Shown here in pieces: positions 1-5,994 of a stretch of 7,109 nt of DNA; position 1 is the first letter of the stretch, and each line of letters begins with the position of its first letter. A program made the position numbers and the translations under genes. This DNA comes from JBKBXU01 sp046313675 (lineage in GTDB: Bacteria > Bacteroidota > Bacteroidia > Cytophagales > Cytophagaceae). The stretch is taken from positions 1-7,109 of the forward strand of contig JBKBXU010000251.1 in NCBI GenBank assembly GCA_046313675.1, written 5' to 3'. Below the pieces are notes generated by a model. That model saw only the letters and a program-made list of their open reading frames with translations. It did not search any database and had not been told where the DNA came from.

Positions 1-706
1 CTATACAGTAGTTATTTCCGCTACTGCTGTAATAGTTATTGAAAATATGAACATATCCATATCTCACACGTGGCATTCTTGAGTTTACACCTTCCGCAAA
101 CCAATTATGGTGTAAAGTTATATGTAGTTTCCCATCATCGTCGGTAACACCATCCCCATTTCCAATAAGCATACTGAACTTATGGTCTTTCTGATTTACA
201 TAGTAAAATTTACACCATGAAACAGTAACAAAATCAGCACCTCGCACAATATCCAGATTACCATCTGCTCCATCATAAAAGTTACATTTGGTAATAAATA
301 CATTTGTCGCTCCCCGGATTTCTATACAATCATCATTAGACGGGCCAATGGTAAGATTTTGAAAGATGTAGTTTGTTCCCCTCACTCTTATAGTTCCTCC
401 ATAAAGACCAGATGAGGTATTTGCCCCAACTATGGTTTTATTAGAACCAACAGTAACAGCCCCTACATTAAGCCTGCCATTTACGATTATAACAGCAGGA
501 TTATTATTATTTACCGCACTCCTAAAAGCTTCCGCTGTAGAAACAGTTATTGGTGTTGCATTACCACCTCCCGTTGTTCCCCTTGAGCCAGCATAGCCAT
601 CAGGCCTGGCAATTTGAGGTGTTTGCGCATAAACGTTTAGAGTACAACTAAGAAAAAATGTGATAATATAAAAATAACTAAATGGTAAATATTCTTTTTT
701 TTTCAT
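1..706 (-). CDS. Secreted pectate lyase, polysaccharide lyase family 1 (N-terminal part, gene continues past left edge)
   Basis: The frame opens with ATG at 704-706 and stays open for 235 codons to the window edge, so the C-terminus is missing. Residues 1-27 form a signal peptide (Lys-rich start, hydrophobic core, probable cleavage VYA|Q), which implies export. From about residue 33 the sequence has the repetitive, Asn-rich pattern of a right-handed parallel beta-helix. PL1 hallmarks are visible: NDDCIEI near 124-130, DGNLDI at 148-153 (Asp148 and Asp152 in the calcium-site positions), TVSW at 161-164, DHKFSMLIG at 174-182, and RMPRVRYG at 210-217. In this family the first Arg of the last motif (Arg210) is the catalytic base, and Lys176 and Arg215 bind substrate. 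The enzyme cleaves polygalacturonate by calcium-dependent beta-elimination. A run of nine A bases follows the start codon. A C-terminal sorting domain or carbohydrate-binding module could lie outside the window. Family assignment is secure; the exact substrate is inferred. Confidence 0.94.
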   Translation of the reverse strand, partial: MKKKEYLPFSYFYIITFFLSCTLNVYAQTPQIARPDGYAGSRGTTGGGNATPITVSTAEAFRSAVNNNNPAVIIVNGRLNVGAVTVGSNKTIVGANTSSGLYGGTIRVRGTNYIFQNLTIGPSNDDCIEIRGATNVFITKCNFYDGADGNLDIVRGADFVTVSWCKFYYVNQKDHKFSMLIGNGDGVTDDDGKLHITLHHNWFAEGVNSRMPRVRYGYVHIFNNYYSSSGNNYCI

Positions 707-1014
707 AATTTTTATAAGTTTTAAGTGAACATAAGCACTACATTCGGGAGTGAAAAAAGTAAACAAACAATTAGCAAGGGTTGGAGAAATAAAAATCCCC
801 TTATTCAACAAACCAACACGATACAATGATTAATAACTAACAGACAAACACTTAAAGGCAGTCAAATAATTTATTGGGGCAATGAAATTTTCTTTGATAC
901 CATTGATTATTTTTTCGTGATTTTGACCGTGCAGGTCGGGTCTGTTTTCCTCTATGCCTTGTAAATCTCTTCGTTGGAAATGCTTTTATGAGTAGCAGTG
1001 TCTGATTGGAACAA
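707..1014. other. Gene-free stretch upstream of the pectate lyase
   Basis: About 308 bases separate the pectate lyase start from the terminator-like hairpin after the SDR gene. No frame of convincing length or composition is present on either strand. I found only weak short inverted repeats (for example AAGGG/CCCTT around 776-802) and no good match to a paired TTTG / TAnnTTTG promoter. It presumably carries the promoter and a long 5' leader of the pectate lyase gene, but the sequence alone does not show where. Confidence 0.4.
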
Positions 1015-1050
1015 GAAATCACGCAATAAACAGTTCTATTGCATTATTTC
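1015..1050 (-). terminator. Terminator-like hairpin after the double-SDR gene
   Basis: A near-symmetric inverted repeat begins 4 bases past the SDR stop codon. On the minus strand it reads GAAAT, one A/G mismatch, ATGCAATA, an 8-base loop, TATTGCGT, ATTTC. That is 13 paired positions. One of them (1022/1043) is a G-U wobble on the minus-strand transcript but a C-A mismatch on the plus strand, so the structure favours minus-strand RNA. The tail (TTGTT) is only weakly U-rich, so it may be a weak terminator or a 3'-end stabilising hairpin. Confidence 0.6.
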
Positions 1051-1054
1051 AGGT

Positions 1055-2950
1055 TTACGTATTCTGCTTAGGAATCGCACCTGATTTAGGAGGCGAAAAC
1101 CGAACTTTTATATCGTTTGTCACCTCTTGTTGGGCTTCCTGACTTTTCTTAAATCCCCTGATCAAAATTAAAGAACTCAACCGGGAAGGAATTAGATACT
1201 CCACACACAGAGCCAAACGATTGGTCCATCCGGGAATAATGATACCTGTTTTTTTATAGAGGCCGTTGACGGCACGGGAAGCCACCTTTTCAGGAGACAA
1301 TACCACAAACCTGGTTTTCCAACCAAGATGCTTATGTTTTAGCTTCATTTCTGCATTGGTATCCGTAGGCCCTGGACACAGGCAGCTGACATGTATATCA
1401 TGAGGCTTAAGCTCCATGGTTAATGCTTTAGAAAATGAATACACAAAGCTTTTGGATGCCGCATACACACATTTGAAAGGGATAGGGAAAAATGAAGCTA
1501 CGCTCCCCACATTGAGAATGTATGCAGGAGCATTCTTTTTGAGCTCCGGGGCAAAGGTTCTTGTCATGGAAACAAGCGCATCCATATTTAACAACATCAC
1601 ATTTCGAAGTTCAGAAAGTGGTGTCTGGGAAAAGGAACAATCCTTGCCCATACCTGCATTATTTATTAAAGTTTTGACCTGGTAGTTATTTTCAACACAC
1701 CAATGAAGCAATTCTTCAGAAGAGTTTTCTTTTGTCAGGTCGACTTCATACCATGAAGCTTTTATCCTGTACCTCTTTTCAAGTCTGGCGCAAAACTCAT
1801 CAAGCCCGGAGTCCGGTAAAGCAACCAATAATAGGTTTTGTCTTCTTCTGGCACATTCTTCAGCTATAGACTTTCCAATTCCGGAACTAGCTCCTGTTAT
1901 AAGTGTGTACGAAGAATCATTCCGCCCTCCGTTCAAATCATCATCCGTTTGAAGTATTCCTTCCGACAAAGAAGTAATGGTATAACCTAACTCATCAATA
2001 GCCTTCTGACTGGACACTTCCCAATTGAATAAATATTTCTTAACCCACTTTGGAGTTATAAGAGGGTTTTTCTTTCGCAGCTTAGCCCACCAAACCATAA
2101 TGGCCGAAGCCAGGAGCATAACAAAAACAGGCATTTTGATCAAAGTTCTTTTGATTCCGGTTTCCTCTGCAATAGTTTTGAATAAGTGAGAATAGGAAGC
2201 ATTTTCTCCTCCTAACAGGTATTGAGAACCATTCGGAGCTTTCTTCAAAGCTAAAATATGTCCTTTTACTACATCTTCGACGTAAACGTAGTTTCCTATG
2301 CGCTTACCATTACCCGGGATTATCCTCCACTTCCCGCTTTTATATAGCTTTATAAGTTTAGTAACGGCATTACTTTCACTCTCTTCACCGATTCCGTAAA
2401 CTCGGGTGGGATTTACTATACATACATGTAATTTATCCTTGTAGGTAAGAACCAACTCTTCAGCTTCTGCCTTAGTAGCTTCATAGTCATTAAAAAATGG
2501 TTTATTCCTCGTGGTTTTTTCATTTACAGGGCCTGATTCATCTGAAGGGCCAAAAACTCCGGCAGTAGATGTAAAAATCACTTTCTTAATACCTGTTTCT
2601 ACCGCCGCATCCATGATATTTTTTGTACCACCGACGTTTATATCATAATAAGTCAGGTCATCAGAACAAACGGTTGCACAGGCAGCCAAGTGAAACACTG
2701 CATCACAGCCCTTCATCCCTTTTATCAGGTTTTCATTATCCAAAATATCACCTGCATGAATGCTGATATTAGGATGCTTAAGCTTTTCTGCTTTTTGCAC
2801 TGAACGAACCAGGGCATGTACGCTATGACCTTCATTTGCCAGCCGTATTGCCAATAATTCACCAATATATCCAGTGGCACCGGTAATAAATATATTCATA
2901 ACCTCTTTATTGTCCTGATAATGTTGTGCTGTATGCTTATTAACTGACAT
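1055..2950 (-). CDS. Double short-chain dehydrogenase/reductase: extended (epimerase/3-beta-HSD-like) SDR fused to classical SDR
   Basis: This 631-residue protein joins two full NAD(P)-dependent oxidoreductases. Domain 1 (about 18-335) is an extended SDR of the dihydroflavonol-reductase/3-beta-hydroxysteroid-dehydrogenase type: GATGYIG at 24-30, Ser128, and YEATK with Tyr156 and Lys160. It also has a hydrophobic segment at 273-289 that may touch the membrane. Domain 2 (about 346-600) is a classical SDR: GASSGIG at 353-359, NNAG at 430-433, Ser483, and YAASK with Tyr496 and Lys500. A short polar linker (about 336-345) joins them. Both catalytic sets are intact, so both halves should be active; substrates are unknown, and the hydrophobic segments hint at lipid-like ones. 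The true start may be Met18 (2897-2899), directly before the Rossmann motif; the first 17 residues are polar and atypical. The gene is bounded by terminators on both sides, so it is probably monocistronic. The SDR calls are firm; the function is not. Confidence 0.9.
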   Translation of the reverse strand: MSVNKHTAQHYQDNKEVMNIFITGATGYIGELLAIRLANEGHSVHALVRSVQKAEKLKHPNISIHAGDILDNENLIKGMKGCDAVFHLAACATVCSDDLTYYDINVGGTKNIMDAAVETGIKKVIFTSTAGVFGPSDESGPVNEKTTRNKPFFNDYEATKAEAEELVLTYKDKLHVCIVNPTRVYGIGEESESNAVTKLIKLYKSGKWRIIPGNGKRIGNYVYVEDVVKGHILALKKAPNGSQYLLGGENASYSHLFKTIAEETGIKRTLIKMPVFVMLLASAIMVWWAKLRKKNPLITPKWVKKYLFNWEVSSQKAIDELGYTITSLSEGILQTDDDLNGGRNDSSYTLITGASSGIGKSIAEECARRRQNLLLVALPDSGLDEFCARLEKRYRIKASWYEVDLTKENSSEELLHWCVENNYQVKTLINNAGMGKDCSFSQTPLSELRNVMLLNMDALVSMTRTFAPELKKNAPAYILNVGSVASFFPIPFKCVYAASKSFVYSFSKALTMELKPHDIHVSCLCPGPTDTNAEMKLKHKHLGWKTRFVVLSPEKVASRAVNGLYKKTGIIIPGWTNRLALCVEYLIPSRLSSLILIRGFKKSQEAQQEVTNDIKVRFSPPKSGAIPKQNT

Positions 2951-2992
2951 AAAGAAATAGTGTTTAGAGGAAAAAATGAAAATGATTTAAGA

Positions 2993-3022
2993 TTAAAAAA
3001 TCTTTAGCGGACGAGCTAAAAA
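2993..3022 (-). terminator. Rho-independent terminator of the helicase gene
   Basis: On the minus strand, 30 bases after the helicase stop codon, TTTAGC and GCTAAA (3015-3020 and 3003-3008) pair around a 6-base loop. The stem extends by one G-U wobble and one further pair, and a run of six T follows (2995-3000). This is the classic hairpin plus U-tract and it separates the helicase from the SDR gene downstream. Confidence 0.75.
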
Positions 3023-3052
3023 AACATCCAAATAATTATCAATTCTAAATCC

Positions 3053-4354
3053 CTATCGGGCAATTTCAACTTTAACCTTCTTATTTTTAATTTTTTTATC
3101 ATTCAATTGTGCCAAAAGAGAAGCTGCCTTGTCCCTTGCTACTGCTGCAAAAGAAATGCGGTCCTGAACTTCAATTTTACCCAATTCACTTTTATCCAGT
3201 TTCCCATTCTGGAGAATAAATCCGACGATGTCCACTTTATTAATCTTGTCTTTTTTGCCAAAGGAGATGTAAAGGGTAACCCATTCAGGTGTTATTGGAC
3301 GGCCAGCAGAAAGAAGTTTTTCATCTTGCACCGACTTCGGAATATATCCGGGCAGATACTCATTTTCTGTTAAAAATATGTATGAAACACCTTCAGTGTT
3401 CATACGTGCCGTTCTGCCATTTCTGTGAATAAACGACTTCTGGTCTAAAGGCAATTGATAATGTACAATAAATTTCACCTCCGAAATATCTAAGCCCCGT
3501 GCAGCAAGATCTGTGCAAACCAGCACCGGAGAACTCCCATTTTTAAACTTTACCAACGCTTTTTCCCGCTCAACCTGATCCATTCCACCGTGAAACATTT
3601 CAGTAGTTAAACCCATGCTTTGTAATTTCATCTGCACATTTTCAACGATCTCCCTGTGGTTACAAAAAATCAGTGACTGACTATTTTTAAATGAGCAAAT
3701 CAGGTTAAACAGATGTTCTTCCTTTGCTTTTACCTTGCTTTGTACTACCTTAAGATTAAGTCCGGCAGGTAATGCGCCAGTAAGAAAATTGATTTCGAAA
3801 AAATTCTCTACACCTAAGAATGAAGGCAGGGTTTCTAATTTGGTCGCAGAAGTCAGATATCTTTTGTTGATGCTTTTAAGATTCTGAATAATATAGGTCA
3901 TCTCTTTGGCAAAGCCTAACTCGAGGGATTTATCAAACTCATCCAACACCAATGTGTTAGCTTTTGAAACATCCACACTCCCTCTTTGAATATGATCAGC
4001 TATTCTACCAGGCGTACCAACAAGTACGGCAGGAGGCTGATGGAGATTCTGTTTTTCAACACTAAAAGGATGTCCGCCATAACAACAACTCACCTTAAAA
4101 CCCGAAGCCATTTTTCTGAAAACCGATTCAATCTGCAAGGCCAGTTCACGCGAAGGAACAAGAATAATTACCTGAACATCTGATATTTGTAAATCCAGGG
4201 AGTTGTAAACCGGCAATAGAAAAGCCAGTGTTTTACCTGTACCGGTAGGGGATAATAATAAAATATTTTCCTGAGTATCAGATGCGTCTAATGTGGCTTG
4301 CTGAACATCATTTAAAGATGGAATTTGTAAATTTCGGAGAAGCTCCTGTATCAT
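3053..4354 (-). CDS. dbpA: DEAD-box ATP-dependent RNA helicase with DbpA-type RNA-binding domain
   Basis: This cytoplasmic helicase of 433 residues probably remodels 23S rRNA during large-subunit assembly, as E. coli DbpA does. RecA domain 1 shows motif I SPTGTGKT (35-42), Ia PSRELALQ (67-74), GG (93-94), Ib TPGR (114-117), motif II DEFD (138-141) and SAT (169-171). RecA domain 2 shows LIFCN (228-232), ARGLDI (285-290) and HRNGRTAR (310-317). Residues from about 357 to the end match the DbpA C-terminal domain (TLYISFGKKDKI, then VDIVGFIL, LGKIEV), which in E. coli recognises hairpin 92 of 23S rRNA. Two oddities stand out. Motif II carries Phe where DEAD has Ala. The N-terminus is very short, so the upstream aromatic residue of the Q motif is absent. 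No longer start is possible, because an in-frame TGA lies 7 codons before the ATG. It has its own promoter and terminator. The symbol is by domain homology; orthology to E. coli dbpA is inferred. Confidence 0.93.
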   Translation of the reverse strand: MIQELLRNLQIPSLNDVQQATLDASDTQENILLLSPTGTGKTLAFLLPVYNSLDLQISDVQVIILVPSRELALQIESVFRKMASGFKVSCCYGGHPFSVEKQNLHQPPAVLVGTPGRIADHIQRGSVDVSKANTLVLDEFDKSLELGFAKEMTYIIQNLKSINKRYLTSATKLETLPSFLGVENFFEINFLTGALPAGLNLKVVQSKVKAKEEHLFNLICSFKNSQSLIFCNHREIVENVQMKLQSMGLTTEMFHGGMDQVEREKALVKFKNGSSPVLVCTDLAARGLDISEVKFIVHYQLPLDQKSFIHRNGRTARMNTEGVSYIFLTENEYLPGYIPKSVQDEKLLSAGRPITPEWVTLYISFGKKDKINKVDIVGFILQNGKLDKSELGKIEVQDRISFAAVARDKAASLLAQLNDKKIKNKKVKVEIAR

Positions 4355-4373
4355 GGGTATTGCCTGTAAGTAT

Positions 4374-4381
4374 CAAAGGTA
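4374..4381 (-). promoter_or_regulatory. Bacteroidota-type -7 promoter box for the helicase gene
   Basis: On the minus strand TACCTTTG exactly matches the Bacteroidota consensus TAnnTTTG, 19 bases before the helicase ATG, which leaves a very short leader. A TTCG about 21 bases further upstream is a one-mismatch candidate for the TTTG -33 element. The -7 match is seen directly; promoter activity is inferred. Confidence 0.55.
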
Positions 4382-4425
4382 GGAAATACATTTATAGAAT
4401 TTCGAATTATCTTTAAATTTTAATT

Positions 4426-4500
4426 CTTCACTCTGAGCTCTACGCTCTCCACTCTCTTCCTCACTCCCCGCTCTCTTTCTCGCTCCCCACTCCCGCTCTC
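4426..4500. repeat. Degenerate purine-rich 7-base tandem repeat array
   Basis: Read on the minus strand, 75 bases resolve into units of the form AGYGNRG: AGCGGG, AGTGGGG, AGCGAGA, AGCGGGG, AGTGAGG, AGTGGAG, AGCGTAG, AGCTCAG, AGTGAAG. Two identical AAGAG pentamers interrupt the array after the third and fifth units. On the plus strand it is an almost pure pyrimidine tract. It fills most of the gap between the stop codon at 4502-4504 and the helicase promoter. It does not encode protein and shows no hairpin. Similar GGAGTGA-type heptad tracts occur between genes in other Bacteroidota, as far as I recall; their role is unknown to me. Confidence 0.75.
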
Positions 4501-4501
4501 T

Positions 4502-5104
4502 TTAAACCCTGTTCTTACTTTTATATTCTTCAAGCGTATTAATCTGAGTCTGCAGATCTCTTTTTAATTTTCTTTCCTTCTCAATGGTGCTTTTCTTATA
4601 CTCTTCAAAGCGGTTAAACAAATGATCGTATTCTCCTACCTTTTGCTTGGCAACTTTATAACTTGTATAGTATAAAAATAAGCAAACTGCGGCACCGATT
4701 ACCACAGCAAGAATTATAAACCAAAGAACCGAAGAATAAGTATCCTTATTAAAAGAAGCACCCAGAAAAGTAATTTCATCTTTAACTTTATTTAATTCAT
4801 CTACTTTTAAATTCAGGTCGACAATCTTTTTTTCCAGTTCTGAAATCATACTCCGCTGATCAGCGACCATTTTCCGTTCCTGTACCAGAAGGTTACGCTG
4901 ATATTTGGAAGAATCAGTAAATATTTTCCAAAAATTCGTCAATTCTGTTTTCTTGATCACCTTATATTCCTGATATGACCCTGACTTATCAAGTAAGGTA
5001 TTCCAACGGGAATCTATGTTAATGGTATCAACCTGAGTGAATCCAAACTGAGCGACAAGTACAAAAGCAGCAAAAAGAATTATTTTTTTCATCCTATCTA
5101 ACAT
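4502..5104 (-). CDS. Conserved Bacteroidota membrane-anchored coiled-coil protein of unknown function
   Basis: This 200-residue protein starts with a signal-peptide-like segment (hydrophobic core about 8-20, possible cleavage at FT|Q near 23-24). A periplasmic part contains the motif SGSYQEYKVI (41-50), followed by a heptad-rich coiled coil (about 73-111). A single membrane helix spans about 126-147 (LWFIILAVVIGAAVCLFLYY), and a charged, Lys/Glu-rich helical tail lies at about 150-195, probably in the cytoplasm. Met5 (MKKIIL) is a more typical start than Met1. From memory, proteins with this layout and a SGxYQEYK motif are widespread in Bacteroidota and are often labelled tRNA (guanine-N1)-methyltransferase. 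Nothing here supports that name: no SAM-binding or SPOUT-like fold features can be seen. The role is unknown; a structural or envelope-linked function is a guess. The gene stands between the heptad repeats and a broken pirin gene, with no clear partner. Confidence 0.85.
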   Translation of the reverse strand: MLDRMKKIILFAAFVLVAQFGFTQVDTINIDSRWNTLLDKSGSYQEYKVIKKTELTNFWKIFTDSSKYQRNLLVQERKMVADQRSMISELEKKIVDLNLKVDELNKVKDEITFLGASFNKDTYSSVLWFIILAVVIGAAVCLFLYYTSYKVAKQKVGEYDHLFNRFEEYKKSTIEKERKLKRDLQTQINTLEEYKSKNRV

Positions 5105-5191
5105 TTTAAAGTCTGAATTTATACTAAAATGTTAACTCTTTAAAGAAATTATAACATTTTTTCTATAAACTCTAACCTTTTTTATGTAAAC

Positions 5192-5614
5192 TTATTGTAA
5201 ATCTTCCGATAATGAGGAAAAATAATTATCCATTGCACTCCTCCCACCCTTAATAAAGCTTTCAAAGCCATTGCTGTCTTTATGCTTTACATCACCACTG
5301 AAAATAAAAGTCATTGTTTCAAAACCACGATGTGGGTGTAAGCCAAAAGGCAATCCGGCGTTATTACTTTTAACTTCATGAGGGCCATGACAATAGAGAA
5401 GTAAAAAGGATCAATTTGTTCGATCTCTTTGGAAGACAGGGGTTGTTTCATAGTAATAAAACCCATCTTACTTACCCCGGAGCTAATTACTTTATGTACA
5501 CTCCTTTGCTTTTCCGACACCTGCGCATACTCGGGCCTGCCCCTTAAAGAAAAAAGACAGAATTCCTGGAAGGCAAAAAGCAATTACCAGGATCCAAAAA
5601 AGATAATTTTTCAT
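5192..5614 (-). pseudogene. Pirin-family protein remnant: three frameshifts and missing C-terminal half
   Basis: Joining frames restores a pirin N-terminus. The pieces are a hydrophobic leader from ATG 5612-5614 (MKNYLFWILVIAFCLPG, ending in KGQA); EYAQVSEKQRSVHKV through MKQPLSSKEIEQIDPF; then HGPHEV and LHPHRGFETMTFIFSG through KHKDSNGFESFIKGG; then VQW at 5230-5238. The frame changes lie at an extra C in 5533-5535, a lost T in 5403-5407 (CCTTTTTA, where six T would restore the frame), and an extra G in 5243-5245. HPHRGFET carries two of the iron-binding histidines of pirins, but the second metal motif (around HSE/HAE) and the whole C-terminal cupin are absent, leaving about 130 of roughly 290 residues. 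One frame ends at TAA 5192-5194. In-frame ATGs at 5630-5632 and 5648-5650 could be earlier starts. Upstream, TAAATTTT (5678-5685) with TTCG 18 bases before it may be the relic promoter. Family identity is strong; sequencing error could explain an indel but not the truncation. Confidence 0.85.
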
Positions 5615-5744
5615 CGGTTTATTTTCTCTCATTACAAAACGTTCAGTCATTTTGTTTTTATGTCAACTTTTACGGATAAAATTTAACCTGGATAAATTAA
5701 TCTCGAATTGATATGCTGCCAATCTCAAACAAAAAATTTTATTC

Positions 5745-5772
5745 AAGGTATTAAGATATTCATCAATACCTT
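5745..5772. promoter_or_regulatory. Inverted repeat just ahead of the small coiled-coil ORF
   Basis: AAGGTATT and AATACCTT (5745-5752 and 5765-5772) form a perfect 8-base inverted repeat around a 12-base spacer, ending 7 bases before the ATG at 5780. The right arm overlaps TACCTTTT, a one-mismatch -7 box. On the minus strand the repeat is followed, 8 bases on, by a run of six T. It could therefore be an operator, a leader hairpin or a terminator for minus-strand transcripts coming from the asparaginase gene. The repeat is seen; its role is not determined. Confidence 0.4.
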
Positions 5773-5779
5773 TTAGCCT

Positions 5780-5992
5780 ATGAAAGTAGAAAGACTTACC
5801 AAAGAAAAAGATAAACTTGTGCTTCGAATACGCAAAAACAAAGCAAAACTAACAGAGTTGCAGGAAAGATTTCAAGCCTTAAAAAGAAATCAGGAGATTC
5901 TTAAAAATAAGCAAATTGATGTAATTGAAAGACAGCTTTCTTTTGTTGAAAGACAATTAATGATTCTGGCAAATGGCCATGAGGGAATATAG
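5780..5992 (+). CDS. Small coiled-coil protein, unknown function
   Basis: The 70-residue frame starts with ATG directly after an in-frame TAG (5774-5776), so this is its longest form. The product is highly charged (many Lys, Glu, Gln, Arg) with leucines in heptad spacing almost end to end, and it has no signal peptide, membrane segment, cysteine or known motif. Near the C-terminus a heptad is duplicated: IERQLSF then VERQLMI (about residues 49-62), mirrored by similar DNA 21 bases apart. This is the only gene-like frame on the plus strand that is not a shadow of another gene. Its stop is 2 bases from the asparaginase stop, so the two converge with no room for separate terminators. I do not recognise the family. 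AT-rich DNA can give Lys/Glu-rich frames by chance, so its reality is moderately supported. Confidence 0.55.
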   Translation: MKVERLTKEKDKLVLRIRKNKAKLTELQERFQALKRNQEILKNKQIDVIERQLSFVERQLMILANGHEGI

Positions 5993-5994
5993 GT

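Noticed and set aside
629..706. Lipoprotein signal (FLSC) in the pectate lyase leader
   Set aside because: Phe at the -3 position is a poor lipobox, and a good signal peptidase I site (VYA|Q) follows six residues later.
1416..1685. 89-codon open frame on the plus strand
   Set aside because: It lies wholly antisense to the classical SDR domain, which has intact catalytic motifs; its product resembles no family.
3107..3373. 88-codon open frame on the plus strand
   Set aside because: It is antisense to the DbpA-type C-terminal domain of the helicase, with Cys/Phe-rich shadow composition.
3986..4183. 65-codon open frame on the plus strand
   Set aside because: It is antisense to helicase motifs Ia-Ib and has no independent support.
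4426..4500. CRISPR array
   Set aside because: Units are 7 bases and degenerate, with no spacers of 25-40 bases and no cas genes nearby.
5311..5583. 90-codon open frame on the minus strand as a gene in its own right
   Set aside because: Only its middle matches pirin; its first 14 residues and last 25 are out-of-frame readings of the same broken gene, so it is one segment of the pseudogene.
5192..5614. Programmed frameshifting to make a full pirin
   Set aside because: Three separate shifts would be needed, no slippery heptamer with downstream structure is evident, and the C-terminal half is missing in every frame.
5429..5686. 85-codon open frame on the plus strand
   Set aside because: It is antisense to the pirin remnant and its upstream region, with a random-looking product.
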